Assembly: GCA_964019135.1 (NCBI GenBank)
Contig: CAXHSH010001363.1
Span: 124,001-188,000, forward strand
DNA length: 64,000 nt
Direction: 5' to 3'
Origin: Arenicola marina
Lineage: Eukaryota > Annelida > Polychaeta > Arenicolidae
A program made the position numbers and the translations under genes. The notes below the pieces were generated by a model that was not told where the DNA came from, did no database searches, and saw only the letters and a program-made list of their open reading frames with translations. Positions 37,089 to 51,117 of the stretch are shown piece by piece (within the stretch, counting starts at the first letter, position 1; every line of letters starts with the position of its first letter).

Positions 37089-38413
37089 AAAACACTCGGT
37101 TCTACCGATATGCTACTCAAAACACTCGCTTTTAGGGATATACTACACGAAGCACTCGGTTATAGGGATATACTGTACAAAACACTCGGTAATAGCGGCA
37201 TACTCTACAAATCACTCGGTTCTACCGATATACTGCTCAAAACACTCGCCTTTAGGGACATACTACTAAAAACATTCGCTTTTAGAAATATACTTCACCC
37301 AACACTCAGTTATGGCGACATCCTGTACAAATCACTCGGCTTTAGCGATATACAACACAAACAGACATGATTCGATCATTTTATTAACCAAAACACTCGC
37401 TTCTAACGATATAATACTCAAAACACTCTGTTTTAAGGATTTACTACACATAACACTCGGTTATAGCGATATACTGCACAAACCACACTCGGTTTTAGCG
37501 ATACACTATTGAAGACACTCGCTTATAGGATATATTACACCAAACACTCAGTTATAGCAACATCCTGTACAAATCACTCGGCTTTAGCGATATACAACAC
37601 AAACAGACATGATTCGATCATTTTATTAACCAAAACACTCGGTACAAGCGATATACTGCTAAAAACACCCGGTTTTAGGTACAAAGTACACAAAACATCG
37701 GTTCAAGCGACATACTGTATAAAACACGCGGTTTTAGCGATATACTACTTTAAAACACTCGCTTTTGGGGATATACTACATCAAACACTTAGTTATAGCG
37801 CATACTCTACAAATCACTCGCTTTAGCGATATACAACACAAACACACATGGTTCGATCATTTTATTAAGCAAAACACTCGGTTCTAACGACATACTATTC
37901 AAAACACTCTGTTTTAAGGATTTACTACACATAACCCTCGGGTATAGCGATATACTGCAAAAAACATTCGGTTTTAGCGACATACTAGGGAAACACACCA
38001 GATTCCAGTATCCCACTGTCCAAAACAATCGGTACGAGCGACATACTGCTCAAACAGTCGGTTTTATTGACATACTACGCAAAACGCTCGGTAATAGCGA
38101 CATACTGCACAAACCACACTCGGTCTTAGCGATATACTATTCAAGACACTCGCTTTTAGGGATATATTACACCAAACACTCAGTTATAGCGATATACGGT
38201 ACAAACACTCGGCTGTAGTGATATAGAACAAAAACAAACATGATTCGATCATTTTCTTGAACAAAACACTCGGTTCTACCGATATACTGCTCAAAACACT
38301 CGGTTTTAGGGATTTACTATACAAAACACGCGGTTATAAGGACATACGGTACAAAACACTCGGCTTTAGAGATATACGACACAAACAGACATGATTCGAT
38401 CATTTTCCTGACC
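37089..38413 (+). repeat. Module 21: C unit, 1,325 bp
   Basis: C order following the hybrid's B-type tail, with the matching c1 flavour. It has one-base losses near 37523, 37799 and 37818 and one gain near 37750. It shares ACACTATTGAAG (37503) with module 15 at an offset of 9,952 bp. Confidence 0.9.
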
Positions 38414-40646
38414 AAAACACTCGGTTCTACCGATATGCTACTCAAAACACTCGCTTTTAGGGATATACTACACGAAGCACTCGGTTATAGGGATATACTG
38501 TACAAAACACTCGGTAATAGCGGCATACTCTACAAATCACTCGGTTCTACCGATATACTGCTCAAAACACTCGCTTTTAGGGACATACTACTAAAAACAT
38601 TCGCTTTTAGAAATATACTTCACCCAACACTCAGTTATAGCGACATCTTGTACAAATCACTCGGCTTTAGCGATATGCAACACAAACAGACATGATTCGA
38701 TCATTTTATTAACCAAAACACTCGGTTCTAACGATATAATACTCAAAACACTCTGTTTTAAGGATTTACTACACATGGCACTCGGTTATAGCGATATACT
38801 GCACAAACCACACTCGGTTTAAGCGATATACTATTCAAGACACTCGCTTTGAGGGATATATTACACCAAACACTCAGTTATAGCAACATCCTGTACAAAT
38901 CACTCGGCTTTAGCGATATACAACACAAACAGACATGATTCGATCATTTTATTAACCAAAACACTCGGTACAAGCGATATACTGCTAAAAACACCCGGTT
39001 TTAGGTACAAACTACACAAAACATCGGTTCAAGCGACATACTGTATAAACCACGCGGTTTTAGCGATATACTACTTAAAACACTCGCTTTTAGGGATATA
39101 CCATATCAAACACTTAGTTATAGCGGCATGCTCTACAAATCACTCGGCTTTAGCGATATACAACACAAACACACATGGTTCGATCATTTTATTAAGCAAA
39201 ACACTCGGTTCTAACGACATACTATTCAAAACGCTCTGTTTTAAGGATTTACTACACATAACACTCGGTTACAGCGATATACTGTAAAAAACACTCGGTT
39301 TTAGCGACATACTAGGGAAACACACCAGATTTCAATATCCCATTTCCCAAAACACTCGGTACGAGCGACATACTGCTCAAAACACTCGGTACGAGCGATA
39401 TACTGCTCAAACAGTCGGTTTTATTGACATACTACGCAAAACGCTCGGTTATAGCGACATACTGCACAAACCACACTCGGTTTTAGCGATATACTATTCA
39501 AGACACTCGCTTTTAGGGACATACTTCACCCAACACTCAGTTATAGCGACATACGGTGCAAAACACCCGGCTGTAGTGATATAGAACACAAACAAACATG
39601 ATTCGATCATTCTCTTGAAAAAAAACACTCGGTTCTACCGATATACTGCTTAAAACCCTCGCTTTTAGGGATATACTACATCAAACACTTAGTTATCGCG
39701 GCATGCTCTACAAATCACTCGGCTTTAGCGATATGCAACACAAACACACATGGTTCGATAATTTTATTAACCAAAACACTCGGTTCTAACGACATACGGT
39801 ACAAATCACTCGGCTTTAGCGATATACAACACAAACAGACATGATTCGATCATTTTATTAACCAAAACACTCGGTACAAGCGATATACTGCTAAAAACAC
39901 CCGGTTTTAGGTACAAAGTACACAAAACATCGGTTCAAGCGACATACTGTATAAAACACGCGGTTTTAGCGATATACTACTTAAAACACTCGCTTTTGGG
40001 GATATACTACATCAAACACTTAGTTATAGCGGCATACTCTACAAATCACTCGGCTTTAGCGATATACAACACAAACACACATGGTTCGATCATTTTATTA
40101 AGCAAAACACTCGGTTCTAACGACATACTATTCAAAACACTCTGTTTTAAGGATTTACTACACATAACCCTCGGGTATAGCGATATACTGCAAAAAACAT
40201 TCGGTTTTAGCGACATACTAGGGAAACACACCAGATTCCAGTATCCCACTGTCCAAAACAATCGGTACGAGCGACATACTGCTCAAACAGTCGGTTTTAT
40301 TGACATACTACGCAAAACGCTCGGTAATAGCGACATACTGCACAAACCACACTCGGTCTTAGCGATATACTATTCAAGACACTCGCTTTTAGGGATATAT
40401 TACACCAAACACTCAGTTATAGCGATATACGGTACAAACACTCGGCTGTAGTGATATAGAACAAAAACAAACATGATTCGATCATTTTCTTGAACAAAAC
40501 ACTCGGTTCTACCGATATACTGCTCAAAACACTCGGTTTTAGGGATTTACTATACAAAACACGCGGTTATAAGGACATACGGTACAAAACACTCGGCTTT
40601 AGAGATATACGACACAAACAGACATGATTCGATCATTTTCCTGACC
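38414..40646 (+). repeat. Module 22: A unit, 2,233 bp
   Basis: Nine A cassettes with one extra A in the run near 39620. It shares TATAAACCACGCGG (39045) with module 20 at an offset of 2,772 bp. Confidence 0.93.
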
Positions 40647-42878
40647 AAAACACTCGGTTCTACCGATATGCTACTCAAAACACTCGCTTTTAGGGATATA
40701 CTACACGAAGCACTCGGTTATAGGGATATACTGTACAAAACACTCGGTAATAGCGGCATACTCTACAAATCACTCGGTTCTACCGATATACTGCTCAAAA
40801 CACTCGCTTTTAGGGACATACTACTAAAAACATTCGCTTTTAGAAATATACTCCACCCAACACTCAGTTATAGCGACATCTTGTACAAATCACTCGGCTT
40901 TAGCGATATGCAACACAAACAGACATGATTCGATCATTTTATTAACCAAAACACTCGGTTCTAACGATATAATACTCAAAACACTCTGTTTTAAGGATTT
41001 ACTACACATGGCACTCGGTTATAGCGATATACTGCACAAACCACACTCGGTTTAAGCGATATACTATTCAAGACACTCGCTTTGAGGGATATATTACACC
41101 AAACACTCAGTTATAGCAACATCCTGTACAAATCACTCGGCTTTAGCGATATACAACACAAACAGACATGATTCGATCATTTTATTAACCAAAACACTCG
41201 GTACAAGCGATATACTGCTAAAAACACCCGGTTTTAGGTACAAACTACACAAAACATCGGTTCAAGCGACATACTGTATAAAACACGCGGTTTTAGCGAT
41301 ATACTACTTAAAACACTCGCTTTTAGGGATATACCATATCAAACACTTAGTTATAGCGGCATGCTCTACAAATCACTCGGCTTTAGCGATATACAACACA
41401 AACACACATGGTTCGATCATTTTATTAAGCAAAACACTCGGTTCTAACGACATACTATTCAAAACGCTCTGTTTTAAGGATTTACTACACATAACACTCG
41501 GTTACAGCGATATACTGTAAAAAACACTCGGTTTTAGCGACATACTAGGGAAACACACCAGATTTCAATATCCCATTTCCCAAAACACTCGGTACGAGCG
41601 ACATACTGCTCAAAACACTCGGTACGAGCGATATACTGCTCAAACAGTCGGTTTTATTGACATACTACGCAAAACGCTCGGTTATAGCGACATACTGCAC
41701 AAACCACACTCGGTTTTAGCGATATACTATTCAAGACACTCGCTTTTAGGGACATACTTCACCCAACACTCAGTTATAGCGACATACGGTGCAAAACACC
41801 CGGCTGTAGTGATATAGAACACAAACAAACATGATTCGATCATTCTCTTGAAAAAAACACTCGGTTCTACCGATATACTGCTTAAAACCCTCGCTTTTAG
41901 GGATATACTACATCAAACACTTAGTTATCGCGGCATGCTCTACAAATCACTCGGCTTTAGCGATATGCAACACAAACACACATGGTTCGATAATTTTATT
42001 AACCAAAACACTCGGTTCTAACGACATACGGTACAAATCACTCGGCTTTAGCGATATACAACACAAACAGACATGATTCGATCATTTTATTAACCAAAAC
42101 ACTCGGTACAAGCGATATACTGCTAAAAACACCCGGTTTTAGGTACAAAGTACACAAAACATCGGTTCAAGCGACATACTGTATAAAACACGCGGTTTTA
42201 GCGATATACTACTTAAAACACTCGCTTTTGGGGATATACTACATCAAACACTTAGTTATAGCGGCATACTCTACAAATCACTCGGCTTTAGCGATATACA
42301 ACACAAACACACATGGTTCGATCATTTTATTAAGCAAAACACTCGGTTCTAACGACATACTATTCAAAACACTCTGTTTTAAGGATTTACTACACATAAC
42401 CCTCGGGTATAGCGATATACTGCAAAAAACATTCGGTTTTAGCGACATACTAGGGAAACACACCAGATTCCAGTATCCCACTGTCCAAAACAATCGGTAC
42501 GAGCGACATACTGCTCAAACAGTCGGTTTTATTGACATACTACGCAAAACGCTCGGTAATAGCGACATACTGCACAAACCACACTCGGTCTTAGCGATAT
42601 ACTATTCAAGACACTCGCTTTTAGGGATATATTACACCAAACGCTCAGTTATAGCGATATACGGTACAAACACTCGGCTGTAGTGATATAGAACAAAAAC
42701 AAACATGATTCGATCATTTTCTTGAACAAAACACTCGGTTCTACCGATATACTGCTCAAAACACTCGGTTTTAGGGATTTACTATACAAAACACGCGGTT
42801 ATAAGGACATACAGTACAAAACACTCGGCTTTAGAGATATACGACACAAACAGACATGATTCGATCATTTTCCTGACC
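40647..42878 (+). repeat. Module 23: A unit, 2,232 bp
   Basis: Full A unit of reference length. Private: ATACTCCACCC near 40849, CCAAACGCTCAG near 42640 and CATACAGTACAAAAC near 42810. Confidence 0.94.
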
Positions 42879-45472
42879 AAAACACTCGGTTCTACCGATA
42901 TGCTACTCAAAACACTCGCTTTTAGGGATATACTACACGAAGCACTCGGTTATAGGGATATACTGTACAAAACACTCGGTAATAGCGGCATACTCTACAA
43001 ATCACTCGGTTCTACCGATATACTGCTCAAAACACTCGCTTTTAGGGACATACTACTAAAAACATTCGCTTTTAGAAATATACTTCACCCAACACTCAGT
43101 TATAGCGACATCCTGTACAAATCACTCGGCTTTAGCGATATGCAACACAAACAGACATGATTCGATCATTTTATTAACCAAAACACTCGGTTGTAACGAT
43201 ATAATACACAAAACACTCTGTTTTAAGGATTTACTACACATGGCACTCGGTTATAGCGATATACTGCACAAACCACACTCGGTTTAAGCGATATACTATT
43301 CAAGACACTCGCTTTGAGGGATATATTACACCAAACACTCAGTTATAGCAACATCCTGTACAAATCACTCGGCTTTAGCGATATACAACACAAACAGACA
43401 TGATTCGATCATTTTATTAACCAAAACACTCGGTACAAGCGATAAACTGCTAAAAACACCCGGTTTTAGGTACAAAATACACAAAACATTCGGTTCAAGC
43501 GACATACTGTATAAAACACGCGGTTTTAGCGATATACTACTTAAAACACTCGCTTTTAGGGATATACTACATGAAACACTTAGTTATAGTGGCATACTCT
43601 ACAAATCACTCGGCTTTAGCGATAAAAAACACAAACACACATTGTTCAATAATTTGATTAAGCAAAACACTCGGTTCTAACGACATACTACTCAAAACAC
43701 TCTGTTTTAAGGATTTACTACACATAACACTCGGGTATAGCGATATACTGTAAAAACATTCGGTTTTAGCGACATACTAGGGAAACACACCAGATTCCAG
43801 TAACCCACTTCCCAAAACAATCGGTACGAGCGACATACTGCTCAAACAGTCGGTTTTATTGACATAATACGCAAAACGCTCGGTTATAGCGACATACTGC
43901 ACAAACCACACTCGGTTTTAGGGATATATTACACCAAGCACTCAGTTATAGCGACATACGGTACAAAACACTCGGCTGTAGGGATATAGAACACAAACAA
44001 ACATGATTCAATCATTTTCTTGAACAAAACACTCGGTTCTAACGATATGCTACTCAAAACAATCTGTTTTAAGGATTTACTACACATAACACTCGGTTAT
44101 AGCGATATACTGTAAAAAACACTCGGTTTTAGCGACATACTAGGGAAACACACCAGATTTCAATATCCCATTTCCCAAAACACTCGGTACGAGCGACATA
44201 CTGCTCAAAACACTCGGTACGAGCGATATACTGCTCAAACAGTCGGTTTTATTGACATACTACGCAAAACGCTCGGTTATAGCGACATACTGCACAAACC
44301 ACACTCGGTTTTAGCGATATACTATTCAAGACACTCGCTTTTAGGGACATACTTCACCCAACACTCAGTTATAGCGACATACGGTGCAAAACACCCGGCT
44401 GTAGTGATATAGAACACAAACAAACATGATTCGATCATTCTCTTGAAAAAAAACTCGGTTCTACCGATATACTGCTTAAAACCCTCGCTTTTAGGGATAT
44501 ACTACATCAAACACTTAGTTATCGCGGCATGCTCTACAAATCACTCGGCTTTAGCGATATGCAACACAAACACACATGGTTCGATAATTTTATTAACCAA
44601 AACACTCGGTTCTAACGACATACGGTACAAATCACTCGGCTTTAGCGATATACAACACAAACAGACATGATTCGATCATTTTATTAACCAAAACACTCGG
44701 TACAAGCGATATACTGCTAAAAACACCCGGTTTTAGGTACAAAGTACACAAAACATCGGTTCAAGCGACATACTGTATAAAACACGCGGTTTTAGCGATA
44801 TACTACTTAAAACACTCGCTTTTGGGGATATACTACATCAAACACTTAGTTATAGCGGCATACTCTACAAATCACTCGGCTTTAGCGATATACAACACAA
44901 ACACACATGGTTCGATCATTTTATTAAGCAAAACACTCGGTTCTAACGACATACTATTCAAAACACTCTGTTTTCAGGATTTACTACACATAACCCTCGG
45001 GTATAGCGATATACTGCAAAAAACATTCGGTTTTAGCGACATACTAGGGAAACACACCAGATTCCAGTATCCCACTGTCCAAAACAATCGGTACGAGCGA
45101 CATACTGCTCAAACAGTCGGTTTTATTGACATACTACGCAAAACGCTCGGTAATAGCGACATACTGCACAAACCACACTCGGTCTTAGCGATATACTATT
45201 CAAGACACTCGCTTTTAGGGATATATTACACCAAACACTCAGTTATAGCGATATACGGTACAAACACTCGGCTGTAGTGATATAGAACAAAAACAAACAT
45301 GATTCGATCATTTTCTTGAACAAAACACTCGGTTCTACCGATATACTGCTCAAAACACTCGGTTTTAGGGATTTACTATACAAAACACGCGGTTATAAGG
45401 ACATACGGTACAAAACACTCGGCTTTAGAGATATACGACACAAACAGACATGATTCGATCATTTTCCTGACC
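42879..45472 (+). repeat. Module 24: D/A hybrid unit, 2,594 bp
   Basis: The longest module: ten cassettes. The first four and the start of the fifth are D-type (GATATGCTACTC, CAATCTG, GGTTATAG up to about 44099); from the P box at 44159 onward it is A-type through c9. The sum 301+243+241+362+423+151+91+240+392+151 less one base near 44450 gives 2,594. It carries CGGTTGTAACG and TACACAAAAC near 43190, shared with module 25. Confidence 0.9.
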
Positions 45473-47141
45473 AAAACACTCGGTTCTACCGATATGCTAC
45501 TCAAAACACTCGCTTTTAGGGATATACTACACGAAGCACTCGGTTATAGGGATATACTGTACAAAACACTCGGTAATAGCGGCATACTCTACAAATCACT
45601 CGGTTCTACCGATATACTGCTCAAAACACTCGCTTTTAGGGACATACTACTAAAAACATTCGCTTTTAGAAATATACTTCACCCAACACTCAGTTATAGC
45701 GACATCCTGTACAAATCACTCGGCTTTAGCGATATGCAACACAAACAGACATGATTCGATCATTTTATTAACCAAAACACTCGGTTGTAACGATATAATA
45801 CACAAAACACTCTGTTTTAAGGATTTACTACACATGGCACTCGGTTATAGCGATATACTGCACAAACCACACTCGGTTTAAGCGATATACTATTCAAGAC
45901 ACTCGCTTTGAGGGATATATTACACCAAACACTCAGTTATAGCAACATCCTGTACAAATCACTCGGCTTTAGCGATATACAACACAAACAGACATGATTC
46001 GATCATTTTATTAACCAAAACACTCGGTACAAGCGATAAACTGCTAAAAACACCCGGTTTTAGGTACAAAATACACAAAACATTCGGTTCAAGCGACATA
46101 CTGTATAAAACACGCGGTTTTAGCGATATACTACTTAAAACACTCGCTTTTGGGGATATACTACATCAAACACTTAGTTATAGCGGCATACTCTACAAAT
46201 CACTCGGCTTTAGCGATATACAACACAAACACACATGGTTCGATCATTTTATTAAGCAAAACACTCGGTTCTAACGACATACTATTCAAAACACTCTGTT
46301 TTAAGGATTTACTACACATAACACTCGGGTATAGCGATATACTGTAAAAACATTCGGTTTTAGCGACATACTAGGGAAACACACCAGATTCCAGTAACCC
46401 ACTTCCCAAAACAATCGGTACGAGCGACATACTGCTCAAACAGTCGGTTTTATTGACATAATACGCAAAACGCTCGGTTATAGCGACATACTGCACAAAC
46501 CACACTCGGTTTTAGGGATATATTACACCAAGCACTCAGTTATAGCGACATACGGTACAAAACACTCGGCTGTAGGGATATAGAACACAAACAAACATGA
46601 TTCAATCATTTTCTTGAACAAAACACTCGGTTCTAACGATATGCTACTCAAAACAATCTGTTTTAAGGATTTACTACACATAACACTCGGTTATAGCGAT
46701 ATACTGTAAAAAACACTCGGTTTTAGCGACATACTAGGGAAACACACCAGATTCCGGTATCCCATTTCCCAAAACAATCGGTACGAGCGCCATACTGCTC
46801 ACAACACTCGGTACGAGCGATATACTGCTCAAACAGTCGGTTTTATTGACATTCGACGCAAAACGCTCGGTTATAGCGACATACTGCACAAACCACACTC
46901 GGTTTTAGCGATATACTATTCAAGACACTCGCTTTTAGGGACATACTTGACCCAACACTCAGTTATAGCGACATACGGTACAAAACACTCGGCTGTAGTG
47001 ATATAGAACACAAACAAACATGATTCGATCATTTTCTTGAACAAAACACGCGATTATAACGACATACGGTACAAAACACTCGGCTTTAGCGATATACGAC
47101 ACAAACAGACATGAGTCGATCATTTTCTTGACCAAAAGACC
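45473..47141 (+). repeat. Module 25: D unit (D2 subtype) with a patch and an 8-bp duplication, 1,669 bp
   Basis: D2 is c1-c2 followed by B-type cassettes (1,661 bp). Here 46152-46285 has been replaced by c7-type sequence (CTTTTGGGG, ACATGGTTCGATC) with D sequence on both sides. A direct repeat of GACCAAAA at 47130-47145 adds 8 bp, giving the observed length. It shares CCAAGCACTCAG near 46528 with module 24 at 2,594 bp. Confidence 0.9.
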
Positions 47142-47145
47142 AAAA
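47130..47145 (+). repeat. 8-bp tandem duplication of GACCAAAA
   Basis: The J box tail GACCAAAA is doubled here and nowhere else that I saw. It looks like a single slippage event at the module 25/26 border. Confidence 0.9.
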
Positions 47146-49462
47146 CACTCGGTTCTACCGATATGCTACTCAAAACACTCGCTTTTAGGGATATACTACA
47201 CGAAGCACTCGGTTATAGGGATATACTGTACAAAACACTCGGTAATAGCGGCATACTCTACAAATCACTCGGTTCTACCGATATACTGCTCAAAACACTC
47301 GCCTTTAGGGACATACTACTAAAAACATTCGCTTTTAGAAATATACTTCACCCAACACTCAGTTATGGCGACATCCTGTACAAATCACTCGGCTTTAGCG
47401 ATATACAACACAAACAGACATGATTCGATCATTTTATTAACCAAAACACTCGCTTCTAACGATATAATACTCAAAACACTCTGTTTTAAGGATTTACTAC
47501 ACATAACACTCGGTTATAGCGATATACTGCACAAACCACACTCGGTTTTAGCGATACACTATTCAAGACACTCGCTTTTAGGGATATATTACACCAAACA
47601 CTCAGTTATAGCAACATCCTGTACAAATCACTCGGCTTTAGCGATATACAACACAAACAGACATGATTCGATCATTTTATTAACCAAAACACTCGGTACA
47701 AGCGATATACTGCTAAAAACACCCGGTTTTAGGTACAAAGTACACAAAACATCGGTTCAAGCGACATACTGTATAAAACACGCGGTTTTAGCGATATACT
47801 ACTTAAAACACTCGCTTTTAGGGATATACCATATCAAACACTTAGTTATAGCGGCATGCTCTACAAATCACTCGGCTTTAGCGATATACAACACAAACAC
47901 ACATGGTTCGATCATTTTATTAAGCAAAACACTCGGTTCTAACGACATACTATTCAAAACGCTCTGTTTTAAGGATTTACTACACATAACACTCGGTTAC
48001 AGCGATATACTGTAAAAAACACTCGGTTTTAGCGACATACTAGGGAAACACACCAGATTTCAATATCCCATTTCCCAAAACACTCGGTACGAGCGACATA
48101 CTGCTCAAAACACTCGGTACGAGCGATATACTGCTCAAACAGTCGGTTTTATTGACATACTACGCAAAACGCTCGGTTATAGCGACATACTGCACAAACC
48201 ACACTCGGTTTTAGCGATATACTATTCAAGACACTCGCTTTTAGGGACATACTTCACCCAACACTCAGTTATAGCGGCATGCTCTACAAATCACTCGCCT
48301 GTAGCGATATACAACACAAACAAACATGGTTCGATAATTTTATTAACCAAAACACTTGGTTCTAACGACATACGGTGCAAACACCCGGCTGTAGTGATAT
48401 AGAACACAAACAAACATGATTCGATCATTCTCTTGAAAAAAACACTCGATTCTACCGATATACTGCTTAAAACCCTCGCTTTTAGGGATATACTACATCA
48501 AACACTTAGTTATCGCGGCATGCTCTACAAATCACTCGGCTTTAGCGATATGCAACACAAACCACACATGCTTCGATAATTTTATTAACCAAAACACTCG
48601 GTTCTAACGACATACGGTACAAATCACTCGGCTTTAGCGATATACAACACAAACAGACATGATTCGATCATTTTATTAACCAAAACACTCGGTACAAGCG
48701 ATATACTGCTAAAAACACCCGGTTTTAGTACAAAGTACACAAAACATCGGTTCAAGCGACATACTGTATAAAACACGCGGTTTTAGCGATATACTACTTA
48801 AAACACTCGCTTTTGGGGATATACTACATCAAACACTTAGTTATAGCGGCATACTCTACAAATCACTCGGCTTTAGCGATATACAACACAAACACACATG
48901 GTTCGATCATTTTATTAAGCAAAACACTCGGTTCTAACGACATACTATTCAAAACACTCTGTTTTAAGGATTTACTACACATAACCCTCGGGTATAGCGA
49001 TATACTGCAAAAAACATTCGGTTTTAGCGACATACTAGGGAAACACACCAGATTCCAGTATCCCACTGTCCAAAACAATCGGTACGAGCGACATACTGCT
49101 CAAACAGTCGGTTTTATTGACATACTACGCAAAACGCTCGGTAATAGCGACATACTGCACAAACCACACTCGGTCTTAGCGATATACTATTCAAGACACT
49201 CGCTTTTAGGGATATATTACACCAAACACTCAGTTATAGCGATATACGGTACAAACACTCGGCTGTAGTGATATAGAACAAAAACAAACATGATTCGATC
49301 ATTTTCTTGAACAAACACTCGGTTCTACCGATATACTGCTCAAAACACTCGGTTTTAGGGATTTACTATACAAAACACGCGGTTATAAGGACATACGGTA
49401 CAAAACACTCGGCTTTAGAGATATACGACACAAACAGACATGATTCGATCATTTTCCTGACC
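47142..49462 (+). repeat. Module 26: A' unit, 2,321 bp
   Basis: A' structure with three one-base deletions (near 48380, 48728 and 49313) and one insertion (ACAAACCACACATG near 48560), net -2. Its 3' half starts the second indel-rich stretch. Confidence 0.91.
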
Positions 49463-51117
49463 AAAACACTCGGTTCTACCGATATGCTACTCAAAACACT
49501 CGCTTTTAGGGATATACTACACGAAGCACTCGGTTATAGGGATATACTGTACAAAACACTCGGTAATAGCGGCATACTCTACAAATCACTCGGTTCTACC
49601 GATATACTGCTCAAAACACTCGCTTTTAGGGACATACTACTAAAAACATTCGCTTTAGAAATATACTTCACCCAACACTCAGTTATAGCGACATCCTGTA
49701 CAAATCACTCGGCTTAGCGATATGCAACACAAACAGACATGATTCGATCATTTTATTAACCAAAACACTCGGTTGTAACGATATAATACTCAAAACACTC
49801 TGTTTTAAGGATTTACTACACATGGCACTCGGTTATAGCGATATACTGCACAAACCACACTCGGTTTTAGCGATATACTATTCAAGACACTCGCTTTGAG
49901 GGATATATTACACCAAACACTCAGTTATAGCAACATCCTGTACAAATCACTCGGCTTTAGCGATATACAACACAAACAGACATGATTCGATCATTTTATT
50001 AACCAAAACACTCGTACAAGCGATAAACTGCTAAAACACCCGGTTTTAGGTACAAAATACACAAAACATTCGGTTCAAGCGACATACTGTATAAAACACG
50101 CGGTTTTAGCGATATACTACTTAAAACACTCGCTTTTAGGGATATACTACATGAAACACTTAGTTATAGTGGCATACTCTACAAATCACTCGGCTTTAGC
50201 GATAAAAAACACAAACACACATTGTTCAATAATTTGATTAAGCAAAACACTCGGTTCTAACGACATACTACTCAAAACACTCTGTTTTAAGGATTTACTA
50301 CACATAACACTCGGGTATAGCGATATACTGTAAAAACATTCGGTTTTAGCGACATACTAGGGAAACACACCAGATTCCAGTAACCCACTTCCCAAAACAA
50401 TCGGTACGAGCGACATACTGCTCAAACAGTCGGTTTTATTGACATAATACGCAAAACGCTCGGTTATAGCGACATACTGCACAAACCACACTCGGTTTTA
50501 GGGATATATTACACAAACACTCAGTTATAGCGACATACGGTACAAAACACTCGGCTGTAGGGATATAGAACACAAACAAACATGATTCAATCATTTTCTT
50601 GAACAAAACACTCGGTTCTAACGATATGCTACTCAAAACAATCTGTTTTAAGGATTTACTACACATAACACTCGGTTATAGCGATATACTGTAAAAAACA
50701 CTCGGTTTTAGCGACATACTAGGGAAACACACCAGATTCCAGTATCCCATTTCCCAAAACAATCGGTACGAGCGCCATACTGCTCACAACACTCGGTACG
50801 AGCGATATACTGCTCAAACAGTCGGTTTTATTGACATTCGACGCAAAACGCTCGGTTATAGCGACATACTGCACAAACCACACTCGTTTTAGCGATATAC
50901 TATTCAAGACACTCGCTTTTAGGGACATACTTGACCCAACACTCAGTTATAGCGACATACGGTACAAAACACTCGGCTGTAGTGATATAGAACACAAACA
51001 AACATGATTCGATCATTTTCTTGAACAAAACACGCGATTATAACGACATACGGTACAAAACACTCGGCTTTAGCGATATACGACACAAACAGACATGAGT
51101 CGATCATTTTCTTGACC
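49463..51117 (+). repeat. Module 27: D unit (D2 subtype), 1,655 bp
   Basis: D2 with six separate one-base deletions, near 49654, 49714, 50014, 50035, 50513 and 50886, which together explain the 6-bp shortfall from 1,661. This is the highest indel density in the window. Confidence 0.9.
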
